Assembly: GCA_946965045.2 (NCBI GenBank)
Contig: OX337229.1
Location: 5,766,001 to 5,830,000 of the forward strand
Source: Epithemia pelagica
Lineage: Eukaryota; Bacillariophyta; Bacillariophyceae; Surirellales; Surirellaceae
Reading direction: 5' to 3'
Length of the DNA: 64,000 nucleotides
In this document: piece after piece, positions 29,987 through 40,004 of the stretch
Numbering within the stretch: the stretch's first letter is position 1
Layout of the letters: every line of letters begins with the position of its first letter
Notes under the pieces: model-generated
Database searches by the model: none
What the model saw: the letters and a program-made list of their open reading frames with translations, nothing else
What the model was told of the DNA's origin: nothing
Position numbers and translations under genes: made by a program

Positions 29987-31715
29987 GAAATCAAGCGCCG
30001 GGGCCCATTTCCCTCCTTAGATGGAATGATTCCCCAATTATTCCATTCGGCAAACCTCGTCCACTTGGTTCCCCATCCCCTACGATTTCCTCTGACCTTT
30101 CAGGGAAATCGCTACAGAGAAACCTATCACGCCTCCAAAACGAACTAATTGCTGGTGAAGAAATGCTAGGTGAGTCTAATTCTTCCGATCCTCTATCTAC
30201 TCCCGAGAACCCTAGTTCTCCTCCCGTTGACTTTCGGGAATCTCTTCCAAACGACCCAGCGATAATCTTTGTCAACAAGATCCCACGGCCACCCAAGAAT
30301 CCACCCAAACACCTCCATTCCATTACCACCATCAAGTCCATTTGTTCGTCCATTGTACCCACGCCGTCACCATCCCCATTCCGACATGAGACGTCCGAAT
30401 CAGCTGCCGAATTCAACTCCAACTTAATCGCAAGCTTTGATCACAATCTCCAACGCCTTTTCAACGCATACCCAGGGACTACGATTAGTCCTGGCTCCAA
30501 ATTTCGTCCATTGAGTTCTATTGCCCCACTGTTACGTCACCATCCGTTCTGGGACACGATTCAAGATACTCTCCGCAACGGTGCACATTACGAATTCAAG
30601 GAACTCCCACCTGACGAAGACAGACAACGAGAGAATGACGCTATCCTCGCATATGGGAACCACGCGTCCGCGCGATTACGACCCGATGCCTTAGTGAAAG
30701 TGTGCAAAAAGGACACTCGATTTGGATATGCCTTCCCCATCACTTTCGATTGCGCGCGGTTGTTGGATCAAGGCCGTGCAGGCCCCTTGGGAGTCGCACA
30801 GCATCCTGGTATCGATGAACATGGGAACATTATCGTCAAAGACCGTCTTGCCCACGATCAATCCTTTTCGCTAGGCTTCGCCCCGTCTTTGAATGACCTT
30901 GTTGACGAATCAGGCCTCATTGATTTGGTGTTTGGTTGGTGCATCGATCGCATCATTCACCAGATTGTTGCGTTGCGCATTAAATACCCCGACAAGCGGA
31001 TTCTGGTTTGCAAGTTTGACTGGGGGTCGGCCTATCGTCGCATCAATGGTGACGGTATCCTTACATCCAACACCATCACAACGGACGCAAGTGGTGATTT
31101 TGCGAACCTTCTGACGAGGCTCTCATTTGGGGGCCGCCCCCACCCAGCGATGTTCAGCGCCTTCTCCGAGGCTGCGTGTGACTTATGTAACGACATCGCC
31201 GATGTTGATGAATGGACTCCCGAAGTTTGTCGTTCTCCACTGCAAGACTTGATGGGGGAGATTCAGAGGATTGACGACTCGGTCCCTTTTGCCCCCGGCC
31301 TCCCGCTAGCGGTCGACGTTGACGCCCGCCCACAAGGATACCATGATGTGTATATTGACAATATGGTACAGCTGTTCTTAGACTGCCAAGAACACCTCCG
31401 TCGGGCACCCGGCATAGTCCCACTGGTTCTCCACATGCTCGTCCGCCCTTCTGCACCAGACGAACCAATTGACAGGAACGACATCCTCGCCGCGGATAAG
31501 ATGAAGGCGGAAGGAGCCCCATCGGAGGAAATGCGTGTCCTTGGTTGGCTGATCGATACGAGGAGATTGTTGATTCGGCTTCCCTTCGATAAATACACAT
31601 GTTGGTCTCGCGAAGTTCGCGAATGGCTCGAGCCCAAGCGAACATATATCACGTTCCGCGACCTGGAGAGTCTCCTGGGGAAGATGGTTCATGGTTGCAA
31701 ATGTATACCCCTTGC
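29987..31715 (+). pseudogene. DIRS-like reverse transcriptase, 3' truncated
   Basis: The frame is open from 29968; the first ATG is 30163. Counting from that ATG, RT motif A is KFDWGSAYR (D286), motif B the SFGGRPHPAMF region (about 321-331), motif C YIDN (D399), followed by LGWLIDTRR and LPFDK (about 460-477), a spacing typical of DIRS/Ngaro-type RTs. The usual second Asp of motif C is Asn here, which may be a family variant or inactivating. The retroelement sequence ends after residue 517; the frame then continues into antisense sequence of the duplicated RING-like gene and stops at 31866, so the real protein is cut off before RNase H. Confidence 0.75.
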
Positions 31716-33022
31716 CCTTGGGAGGACGGCTCTTGTCGTCGTCCTCTTCCTCGACCCGCAGCAGCTGTCCGGCCACGACCCTGCGAGGATCGTGTTGCCG
31801 TTCCAGTCGGTTGGCCCTGTCCTCGTCTGCGAGAGAGTGAGGAGGATGGTCTCGCAGGGTCCGTAGTAGCAGCGGGCAGTGGAGCCAGTTCGACACTGTC
31901 ATCGTCCTCATTGTGTCTCGGCAAGAGGGGTGGCAGCGAATCCTCACTATCATCCTCATCACTGTCCGGATTGTCATTGTTGTCGTTCGACTGTCTCGAA
32001 ACGAGGGGTGGAAGAGAATTGTCGCTCTCCTCCTCATCCTCATTATCATGATTCGTATCATTGGTACGATTGTTTTGGAACCGGGAATCCATCAAATCAG
32101 GGAGATTGTCGGAATCATCATCCTCACTCCAACGGTTGGCCTCTTGCTGATTCCGCCGCAATCCAGTGCTCCTTGTTGGTTGACTTCGAAAAAACGGATT
32201 CTGCGGGGAATTGGGTTCCAGTAGCCCCGCATCCCAGTCGTCGGCCAAAGGTTCATAGTCGTCGTCGTCGTCGTCATCATCATCATCCATGTCATCAATA
32301 AATTCATTTTGGTGGTAATCATTTCTCAATGTGGTTCCTTGATTTGTTTGTATGGTTCGTCTGGTGTGACGTTGAGGAGGTGGTCGCATCATTCGCAAAT
32401 GTGGTGGTGGTGCGGCTGTTGTAGTGGTTGTGGTTCGTTGTTCTCCCGTCGACTCGTCGTCGTTGTCGTTGTCGTCCTGGTTGTTGTCCCAAGGGGATTC
32501 TTGTGGACGTTGAGTTGATGTTGTGCTTGGTGGTGGCGGTTCTTCCTCCACAAAAATTTCGGAACCAACTTCCAGGAGTCCGCCCAAGCGTTGAAAATCG
32601 TCTTGACAGAGCACATGACCACAGGGCAAGACGAGGACGGGTTGTTTTGTGGGAACTTGACGACACACGGGACACGTCCAGGCCGGTGGATGATTGTTGT
32701 TGTTGTTACTGTGATTGCTGGGTTGTCCACCCAAATACATGGCCCGTGCGCCATGGGAACACTGGAATCGACTGCCATGCGATGGCTGGACCTTGTTGTT
32801 GTTGTTGTTGTTGATGGTGGTTTGGTTGTTGTTGTTGTGGTTGTTGTTGTCGTTGTCTGGTTCGTATCCTTGTGGCCCATGAATCCACTGACATACGGGG
32901 CAGGTCATTCCACCATCGCCATTATCATCAACATTATCGGGCCCGGGTGATGATTTGGCTCGAGGAGGAGGCCTCGTGATTGTGGTTGTGGCTGGAAGAC
33001 AAGACGACGACGACAAGGACAT
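31649..33022 (-). pseudogene. RING-like gene, copy 2, truncated and chimeric
   Basis: The first 430 or so residues from ATG 33020-33022 match the intact gene at 1112-5365, including the CPVC knuckles, Asn linker and acidic motifs, with several indels in the Asp and Asn tracts. Homology ends at 31716; the last 22 codons are antisense retroelement sequence. The RGG region and the C-terminal domain are absent. The promoter region is retained, so a 457-aa N-terminal protein could still be made. Confidence 0.85.
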
Positions 33023-33312
33023 GATGGTTTGGAGAGTGCGTGCACTTGCTGAAGTATCTCGAACCAAAGAGCTTCTGGATGGCAATGGTGGTGGTGTAAT
33101 CTATCGTCGAGTCTGTGTGTTGTGGTAGCTGTTAGCTGTTAGGTAGATCCAGGGACACTTACACACCTGTCCACCACAGAGACGACGAGAAGAACCAACA
33201 AGACGAAAAGAGAACACCACCACCACGCCAATGAATGACAACGAGACCGAGAGAGAGAGAAAGAGTAAGAGGGAGATGTATCGTTTTGTTGGAAGCACAC
33301 AGCCTCAAGCAT
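33023..33312. promoter_or_regulatory. Left half of the bidirectional promoter region, copy 2
   Basis: The sequence matches 5366-5650 of copy 1. It is now separated from the other half (37070-37352) by the Harbinger insertion, so the two divergent genes of copy 2 no longer share one compact promoter. Confidence 0.6.
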
Positions 33313-33406
33313 TGAGGCGCATCGGGGTCGTAAAAAAAATTCGAGGCAAAAATCAAGATTCGAGTTTCGAGGTTGGTCTAATAGGTTATGAATAGGTTAT
33401 GTGTAC

Positions 33407-33502
33407 CCTCGAATCTTGACCTCGACTTTTGACCGAGGCGCACTTTTGAAAATTTTTGGGCCAAAGTGCGCTCCGACCAAAAATCGAGGTCAAGATTCGA
33501 GG
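33407..33502. repeat. Subterminal inverted repeat in the Harbinger element
   Basis: CCTCGAATCTTGACCTCG (33407-33424) is exactly complementary to 33485-33502. A smaller inverted pair around AAGTGCGC lies between them. It could form a hairpin upstream of the companion gene or serve as a transposase site. Confidence 0.8.
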
Positions 33503-33604
33503 TTGCTCCTCGTCCGAGGTTTCCTCAAAACTCCAAACATCATCCCTATCTCTTCTTGTTGTTGTCTTTGTTAAAATCAACACGAGAATCAAGAATCAAC
33601 CACA

Positions 33605-35284
33605 ATGAGTCTTCATGGAAAGTCCTCCCATGAAGACAATGTGATTGCTGAAGAAATAGATGGAGAGGAGAACCCAGCAACCACAAAATTTGTCTCGACA
33701 GAGTCGGAGCACCAATTTTACAAGGAGAAAGTCAACCTTCTCCAGGACAAGAGGCGTCTCCAACAGCATACGAATCCCTTTGCCACACCAATTTCTGTTG
33801 CTCCTCAAACCCGAAGAAATGTTGATTCATCCCATTCAAGCAGTAGTTCCACCACCATCCAGGCATCGTCACAAGATCATCTTTCACCGGATTTAGCCAA
33901 AAATGAGACTTCTCCTTCCGAACAACATTTCCTATCCACTGGTGGAAATTGCAAAGCCCTCCTTGCAATGTGCATTGGATTACATGGGAAAGAAGATAGC
34001 TCATTCTGTGACCCGAAAGAAGACAAGGACTACAAGAGAGCTAAAGATCGTCTTATAAGGTTGCCAAATGCCGAAGACTTTAAAAAAGAGGTAATCCGCC
34101 GTCATGCTCTTGAAAATCCTGCCAAAAAAGAAAAAGGCTGTCGATCATGGACAATTGGCAAATGTAAAGAATGGCTTCTTGACCATCCCATAGTGAATAA
34201 AGCTTGTCGACAATTCTTGGAAAAAGAAGAACAGCACGTACGGTCCATTGTTGTAAAATCAATTGAGGAGTCAGCTTCATCTGCTGTGCTTGCTCCTACG
34301 GCAGATTCATGGGTAGGTATGGAGCCATACTTGCGACTTTTTCATGCAATGGTCGAAAATGAGGTTTACGCTTCCTACATGAAGATTCATGAATGGCAGG
34401 ACCGTGCCTCAACAGATGCACGTAGCTCCGACATTCGCCCGAAGACGTTCTACGAACTTTGCGCGGAGAAGTTTAACGATGAAGAGTTCTGGCCAATAAC
34501 GAAGGCATATCCAAGCCTTCATGACGACTTTCAGGTACGCCACGTGCTGAAACCTTACAACATGCCTGTTGTGACGGGAGACAAAATAAAAGAGAAATTA
34601 GGAACACTCCGTTGCAATCTCATGCGGATTGTTATGAATTGGGACAAGAGTGGAAATGGCAGCGGTCAACGTGCAGAGACTGACGAGGCATTTGGCCATA
34701 TTGATCCAAAGTCTCAAAAGTGGTTGAATGTGACTGGTGATGGAGAAGAAGAGTATGTCGATGGAGATAACAGAAAGTCATTTTTGGGAAACCATAAATC
34801 ATATTATCTGTACATGTGGGCATTTTTTGACGAGCATGACATGCTCCATCAAACTTTTTCTAAGTTATCATCAGAAGTCAGTGTTTCCTCGGACACTGTT
34901 CCCTCATCTTCCTCCGTTCCACTCTCGGTAACGCAGAAGCTACGTCACAACAAGAACGACAAGACAGAGAGACAGAGGGTAAAACAAGAGAGAGAAGAGA
35001 AAGAGGACCGTCGGGTTCGCAAGAAAATATCAAGATCGTTCGAGAAACTTGCATACTCTGACCTCAACCGTAATATCAAAGATCTACTCAAGGACCAGTT
35101 TGATTTGAAATTGCGCATGCTTCGTTCGAATGACTCTGAAGAACAAAAACTGATTGAAGATCACATGGCAGCCAATGAAGATCTCATTGGCCAACTGCGA
35201 ACGAGACTGCAGGGAGAGGAAGGCATGGAAGCAGAGACCACCAGCAATGAAGAAAATGAAGAAGAGTCTGCTGATGAACACTAG
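33605..35284 (+). CDS. Harbinger companion protein (Myb-like position), unknown fold
   Basis: The 559-aa ORF starts at ATG 33605. PIF/Harbinger elements usually encode a second, Myb-like DNA-binding protein needed for transposition, and this gene occupies that place. I do not see a clear Myb repeat. The N-terminal 130 residues are Ser/Gln-rich; a globular Trp-containing part follows (residues about 120-430); the C-terminus is a highly charged coiled coil rich in Lys, Arg and Glu with an acidic tail. The 3' end lies 29 bp from the end of the convergent transposase gene. Confidence 0.6.
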   Translation: MSLHGKSSHEDNVIAEEIDGEENPATTKFVSTESEHQFYKEKVNLLQDKRRLQQHTNPFATPISVAPQTRRNVDSSHSSSSSTTIQASSQDHLSPDLAKNETSPSEQHFLSTGGNCKALLAMCIGLHGKEDSSFCDPKEDKDYKRAKDRLIRLPNAEDFKKEVIRRHALENPAKKEKGCRSWTIGKCKEWLLDHPIVNKACRQFLEKEEQHVRSIVVKSIEESASSAVLAPTADSWVGMEPYLRLFHAMVENEVYASYMKIHEWQDRASTDARSSDIRPKTFYELCAEKFNDEEFWPITKAYPSLHDDFQVRHVLKPYNMPVVTGDKIKEKLGTLRCNLMRIVMNWDKSGNGSGQRAETDEAFGHIDPKSQKWLNVTGDGEEEYVDGDNRKSFLGNHKSYYLYMWAFFDEHDMLHQTFSKLSSEVSVSSDTVPSSSSVPLSVTQKLRHNKNDKTERQRVKQEREEKEDRRVRKKISRSFEKLAYSDLNRNIKDLLKDQFDLKLRMLRSNDSEEQKLIEDHMAANEDLIGQLRTRLQGEEGMEAETTSNEENEEESADEH

Positions 35285-35313
35285 ATACTGATTGTGAATA
35301 CATATGACCAAAA

Positions 35314-36672
35314 TTATTTCCACTGAATTGGAATAGGTCTCGTCAAGTCTTGATCTGTTACTGACTGCAACAGTTGTTTCTGGGGAGTATTGTCATTGTC
35401 ATTACGTTGACGAGTCCTCCTATAATGGCGATTCATGTCATCCCCATAATTATCACAGCCATCCAGTAATGCAGATGGTCGTCCGTGCTCTCCTTCCAAT
35501 GCAACACCACCTACTGACATGATAGACAGATTGTCATCCGCTGTAACTTGAGGGACATCACCATCCTTGTTTGCAATGCAGTAATTGTGCAATTTGCACG
35601 TACAAAGGACCAAAGAAGTTACCCGTCTCAGCGGAATGGCTCGGGGAAGGGCTTTGCGAAGAATGCCAAATCTGTGAACCAGCTTTCCAAATGCGCATTC
35701 AATGTTGATGCGCAATTGTGACTGATAGTAGTTGAATGCATCTTTTGCACCACTTGTAACATTTTTGAAAGGGGTGACCATGTACCTATTCGCAACATAC
35801 GCATTATCCCCAAACACCGCCAGACCAGGTGCTAAGAAGGAGTCGTCTTCCAGTTTGAAATATAGTGGACTTGTCACAAATGCAAGATAGTCCGAAGTGG
35901 ACCCAGGATGGGCAATGCATACGTCGAGGAATTTCCCCTCACTGTCGCACATTGCCTGCATGTTAAATCCGAACTTCTTCTTTCTACCACAATAGAATTT
36001 CTTGACTCCCACCCGTGCCGCCATGCTTTCCTTTGGAGAAGGACGTTCGATCCAAATTAGAATGCCGTCAATAGCCCCAACACAACAGTCAAAGCCTGCA
36101 TAACTCTTGTCCCTGAATCTCTTGGCAATCTCAATTTGTTCATGGTGCGATGAAGGAAAGGAGATTTCCAAATCAGGGCACTCATGAATTGCATCAACCA
36201 CAATCCATAGCGAAGTGTAAACCTCGGTTGGGCTGACTCCGTGAACCAATGCTATATCCAATACACTTCCTCCTGCCATGTATCGAAGGGCAATGCTTAA
36301 ACGAGCATCGGTTGCTATTGGCCCATTGTGAACTGGTAGACGGGTTCCACGGTTTTTGAATTTTCTTGTTCTATTCCTCCGTCTTCGTTTATTCGCGTAT
36401 AATGTGCGTAGGGCTGCCATTTTCACTATGAATGGACGCAAAATATCATGGAGGTGCCAGAATGCTGGAACCGGCATCCGATAGTACCGCTTAGCAAGAG
36501 GCCCAAGTTCATAGATAATACTGTGCACACTGCGACGGGTCCTTGGAATGATCGACGACAAGAGGCGTTGGTTTTCAATAATCCTTTGCCTGCGACTTTT
36601 GAACAAGAGACCCGAAGCCATTAGAGCTGCGGATAGTACAATACTCTTTTCATGTGATGTTCGAGAGTGCAT
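35314..36672 (-). CDS. PIF/Harbinger DDE transposase (HARBI1-like)
   Basis: The first ATG is 36670-36672, giving 452 aa. The catalytic triad is visible: D202 in GAIDG, D289 in FGDNAY, and E325 in NIECAFG. Family landmarks are HPGSTSD, a TPF step after the second Asp, LVHRFGILR after the Glu, and CKLHNYC near the end. A basic RRRRNRTRKF stretch and a helix-turn-helix-like segment (AGGSVLDIALVHGVSPTEVYTS, residues about 133-154) precede the core and probably bind DNA. Length is normal for the family and the frame is intact. Confidence 0.93.
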   Translation of the reverse strand: MHSRTSHEKSIVLSAALMASGLLFKSRRQRIIENQRLLSSIIPRTRRSVHSIIYELGPLAKRYYRMPVPAFWHLHDILRPFIVKMAALRTLYANKRRRRNRTRKFKNRGTRLPVHNGPIATDARLSIALRYMAGGSVLDIALVHGVSPTEVYTSLWIVVDAIHECPDLEISFPSSHHEQIEIAKRFRDKSYAGFDCCVGAIDGILIWIERPSPKESMAARVGVKKFYCGRKKKFGFNMQAMCDSEGKFLDVCIAHPGSTSDYLAFVTSPLYFKLEDDSFLAPGLAVFGDNAYVANRYMVTPFKNVTSGAKDAFNYYQSQLRINIECAFGKLVHRFGILRKALPRAIPLRRVTSLVLCTCKLHNYCIANKDGDVPQVTADDNLSIMSVGGVALEGEHGRPSALLDGCDNYGDDMNRHYRRTRQRNDNDNTPQKQLLQSVTDQDLTRPIPIQWK

Positions 36673-36741
36673 TGTTCTTGTCAAATTCGTTTGGTTATTG
36701 GTGATGTTGGAGGCAGTTGTATGAGATGAGGAAAGGGGAAA

Positions 36742-36909
36742 GTAGGTGTAATTGGAAAGGGCGGTAAAGATCTAGGTGACAAAGGAGGAGTAATTGGAAA
36801 GGGTGGTAAAGATCTAGGTGACAAAGCAGGTGTAATTGGAAAGGGCGGTAAAGATCTAGGTGACAAAGGAGGAGTAATTGGAAAGGGTGGTAAAGATCTA
36901 GGTGACAAA
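36742..36909. repeat. 42-bp minisatellite, four units, upstream of the Harbinger transposase
   Basis: Four units start at 36742, 36784, 36826 and 36868 and share TAATTGGAAAGGG and GGTAAAGATCTAGGTGACAA. Units alternate between two variants (GGCGG and GGTGG), suggesting amplification of an 84-bp pair. The array lies about 70 bp upstream of the transposase start and may hold promoter or transposase-binding sites. Confidence 0.9.
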
Positions 36910-37352
36910 GTAGGTACGTGAAACCTAGTGGAAACTCGAAACTCGAAACTAATCTTTTACCACCGTGAGACATCCTAGGTTAAGAATTCGAGGCCCGTAG
37001 AAGACCCCACCTCGAAACTCGAATCTTGATTTTTGCCTCGAATTTTTTTTACGACCCCGATGCGCCTGAAGATTGAAGGAGAGAGCGAGAATGTGTCACG
37101 AAAAAAACCGTGACGAGTCCCGTCAAAACATGAATGAAATGACTGTTGCTACCTGTCCTTCATCTCGGCGCCACATAGCAACGGCGGTGGCCTTCTCGCT
37201 AGCTACTCCTAACGTGCGCTCCGTCGGCGCACGCTCGTCGCATCAGTCGTGCGAAATTCGCATACCTGCTTCCGAGTGTGGGAACGGCTACGTGTACACA
37301 AAAGTCAAAGGGTATCGGTAGTGAGGACTTCTCTATCAGTTGTTCGACCATC

Positions 37353-38060
37353 ATGGTCTCTCCGACCAACGACACGGCCTATGTCGTCATGGCTTCCCAC
37401 AACAACATTCCAGACCATGAAAGACGAGGAGAGCAAGGAGGAGAACGTATTGGGGACGGCGTGCCCGGCGACGAGCCTCCCACCACCATCCCCAAACCAC
37501 CCGGACAATACCAACACCAACAACACCACGGATCCACATCACCCACAACCACCACCATGGCAGCGGGTAGTAGAGAGCCACTACAGTGTTGTGACTTGCG
37601 TCGGTTGCTCCTTGTGCTCAACAGTTTGATGATTGTCCTGGTCCTCTTGGCTGTGGTTTGTTTGTTGTTGGACAAGGACCAAGACTTTTTGGAATTCCAG
37701 AATCGCATCGTTTCTTCGTCTTTTACGATGGTATTAGTCATTTGTAGCATGGCCGTACGTTCCAAAAAAAAATCTCACACAAACAAGACGGACCGTGTGC
37801 GAGACTCACACACGTGTTCTCTTGTTATTTTTGTTTTTTTTTCTCAGGTACTCGTGGCCCTGTCGGGTATTTACAGTGCACTCCAAGTTGACCCAACGAC
37901 CAGCACCCTGTGTACCGGTAGTGGCTACCTGGTCTTGGCCGTCTTGTCCCGCACGGATCTGTTTCTGTTGTTGGCCATTGTGCATGGTTGGTTTTGGTGG
38001 AAGCACAGTGACTCCGAGGAAGCGAGAGAGAACCCTACCCCTATGAATCTGTCTATCTAG
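37353..38060 (+). CDS. Small multi-helix membrane protein, copy 2 (full-length, one intron)
   Basis: ATG 37353 lies at the same place as in copy 1. A 93-nt intron at 37755-37847 has a GTACGT donor and a long T-rich tract before CAG; splicing is phase 0 and joins two halves of one hydrophobic helix (VLVICSMA + VLVALSGIY). The spliced protein is 204 aa with about three or four membrane helices. The intron is a multiple of three with no stop, so retention would give 235 aa with a charged loop in the helix. The N-terminal half is Pro/Thr/His-rich and probably cytosolic. Family not recognised. Confidence 0.7.
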   Translation: MVSPTNDTAYVVMASHNNIPDHERRGEQGGERIGDGVPGDEPPTTIPKPPGQYQHQQHHGSTSPTTTTMAAGSREPLQCCDLRRLLLVLNSLMIVLVLLAVVCLLLDKDQDFLEFQNRIVSSSFTMVLVICSMAVRSKKKSHTNKTDRVRDSHTCSLVIFVFFSQVLVALSGIYSALQVDPTTSTLCTGSGYLVLAVLSRTDLFLLLAIVHGWFWWKHSDSEEARENPTPMNLSI

Positions 38061-38346
38061 TGCTGCTGTGTCAGTGTCAAATCCTGTACTGTCGCTTGGA
38101 AGTATACTACAAACAATGTATCTTTACCATCATGGAAGCACAGACGGAGCCTTGAGGTGACCAGTCCTGGTCTCTTTCTTGTTCTCTCAACGAAGCAAAA
38201 AAATTCGGGGTAAAGCATTGTTTCGACTAGATATCCAAGGTTGTGCTTCCTATCGACTTGTGTGTGTGCGTGTGTGTTGTATAGTATGGGACAAGAAGGA
38301 TCATTCCTCTATTGGTGCTTTACAAACCAATGACAGTCCACTGTCA

Positions 38347-38943
38347 TTACTCGTCTTCCTTCTTGTCTTCTCGGTCCTCTTCTTGTTTGTAACCGTCGGC
38401 TTGTGGAGGTTGCGGCGGTGTAGTAGCACTGCCACGAAACAATTGGACCATGTACAGTTTGCCATCGCTGCCCTTGGCCGTCCCAATGCCAAATTCGGTA
38501 AATTGCTTGCCCAAAATATTTTGTTTGCTGGCACAGTCTCGTCGTCGTCTTTGCTGTGCTGTTTCATTGTTCATGAATTCATCATGCATTTCTTGGACAC
38601 TAGCTCCTCATTGAATGTTTTCTCCGACAATGGGAGACTGCACCACGTCTTGCAAGGCCTCGAGAGACGAGGCCGAATGCATGAGGGATAATTGTTCCGC
38701 CATGGTTTGGGCATGATCGAGACAAATTTCATCCAATTCGACACTCCGTTTCAAACTGGACCGTCCTCGCAAGGCACGCTCCTTGTTGATGAGGGTATGA
38801 GCACTGCAAAAGCCCAAACTGCCCGGCGTCGATACCAACAATCGTTGTTTGGATTCGGAGGATGACGACGACGACGAATGGTCGTTGTCATTTTCATCGA
38901 CCGACAGTTGAGCACAAGAGAGCGAAGACTTGTCCATTGTCAT
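38347..38943 (-). pseudogene. CAP-domain gene, copy 2, with a nonsense codon
   Basis: This duplicate of 6756-7352 is full length and nearly identical. A CGA Arg codon in the GENIQR segment is TGA here (38608-38610), cutting the protein to 111 residues before the second half of the CAP fold. The frame downstream of the stop stays open and conserved, so the change is recent. Confidence 0.9.
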
Positions 38944-39402
38944 GGTACTGAATGAATGGCAGAGTAGATTTGTTATGCTTTCTATCGCACCCGAGATAGG
39001 TCTTATTTGTGACGTCGAATGAGTTTGTTCGACTGAGTTCAGAATGAACGTGTCGGGTAAGCCGGCAGGCTAAGGGGGTCTGGGGGTGGAAAAACATCAA
39101 AGACTAGATAAAACTTTTTTAGCTCAAGAGTCGAAATTCAGTACTTTACACCAAAACCTTCCCATGTAAGGCAAAAAACGCCGGGCCAACCCCTATTCAA
39201 AACCATTCAGCCCCGAAGAAAAACAATGATCGAAGAACGGTCATCCATTGTTTTATCAATCCATTAAATAAAAACCATTTCACCACGCTGTTCCACGTCA
39301 GAATCACGCCCAACGAACCAACCCACGAAACATCTCCCCACGTCCTCTAGTGAGAGTAGCAACTATGTCACTAACACCTAACCAAACATAGTTGTGCTAT
39401 CT

Positions 39403-39647
39403 CTCAGTAGCTAGGATTGAGTACAATAGGTCCCACGCATCTATTACTCCTAGGTTCCTACTTGATTGATTGCATCAAGTATAATCCATGTCGACTACAG
39501 TTTGGTTGCCATCATAGCTACCCCTAGTATCTCTGGAGTCCAAGTCGACTCCATTATTGGAATATCCATTATCCATCACAAATTGGATCTGAGTCTTGGC
39601 TTCAGTCATGAATGACATAGTCGTCTGCCCATCATCCGAATCACATC
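39403..39647. repeat. Direct repeat inside the unknown insertion, left copy
   Basis: The block matches 39782-40004 with small indels (for example an extra ATTACTCC and ATTG here). Both copies share the strings GGTCCCACGCATCTATTA and CCCCTAGTATCTCTGGAGTC. Confidence 0.85.
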
Positions 39648-39781
39648 CGGGTGGTTGTATGAGTAGTGAGTAGCTATGCTATCTAGCTAGTAGACCGCTA
39701 GCTACACTCAGAAGAGGTAGGAGCAGATCCGGACCTAGATGCTGGTGATTGTCACCAATTGGTTTTGGTAGGAAAGCAGCA

Positions 39782-40004
39782 ATCTCTTGGTAGCTAGGAT
39801 TGAGTACAATAGGTCCCACGCATCTATTAGGTTCCTACTTGATTGCATCAAGTATAATCCATGTCGACTCCAGTTTGGTTGCCATCATAGCTACCCCTAG
39901 TATCTCTGGAGTCCAAGTCGACTCCATTGGAGTATCCATCGCAAATTGGATCTGAGTCTTAAATTCAGTCATGAATGACATAGTCGTCTGCCCATCATCC
40001 AAAG
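39782..40004. repeat. Direct repeat inside the unknown insertion, right copy
   Basis: This is the second copy of 39403-39647, about 380 bp downstream and slightly shorter. Confidence 0.85.

Larger units (their letters stand above)
7973..31715 (+). mobile_element. DIRS-like retroelement fragment, interrupted by a large DNA transposon
   Basis: The sequence at 7973-11636 and 29987-31715 forms one retroelement of about 5.4 kb split by the nested element at 11637-29986. Order: a 5' leader (7973-8165), a gag-like ORF with a CCCH finger, a Pro/Ser-rich region, then reverse transcriptase. Gag-like ORF, linker and RT lie in one frame when the nested element and a GAAA duplication are removed. The 3' end is missing: the RT stops at the duplication junction (31716), so RNase H, any recombinase and the terminal repeats are absent. 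The DIRS assignment rests on the RT style (LGWLIDTRR...LPFDK after motif C) and on lack of a visible aspartic protease or LTR. Confidence 0.7.
33316..37066. mobile_element. PIF/Harbinger DNA transposon, complete (3751 bp)
   Basis: The ends are perfect 58-bp inverted repeats (33316-33373 and 37009-37066) starting GGCGCATCGGGGTCG. The flanking 3-bp duplication is TGA (33313-33315 and 37067-37069), fitting the TNA preference of the family. Copy 1 near 5650 is an approximate empty site. Inside are a companion ORF (+) and a DDE transposase (-) in convergent order, both intact. Identical ends and intact ORFs point to a recent insertion. Confidence 0.95.
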
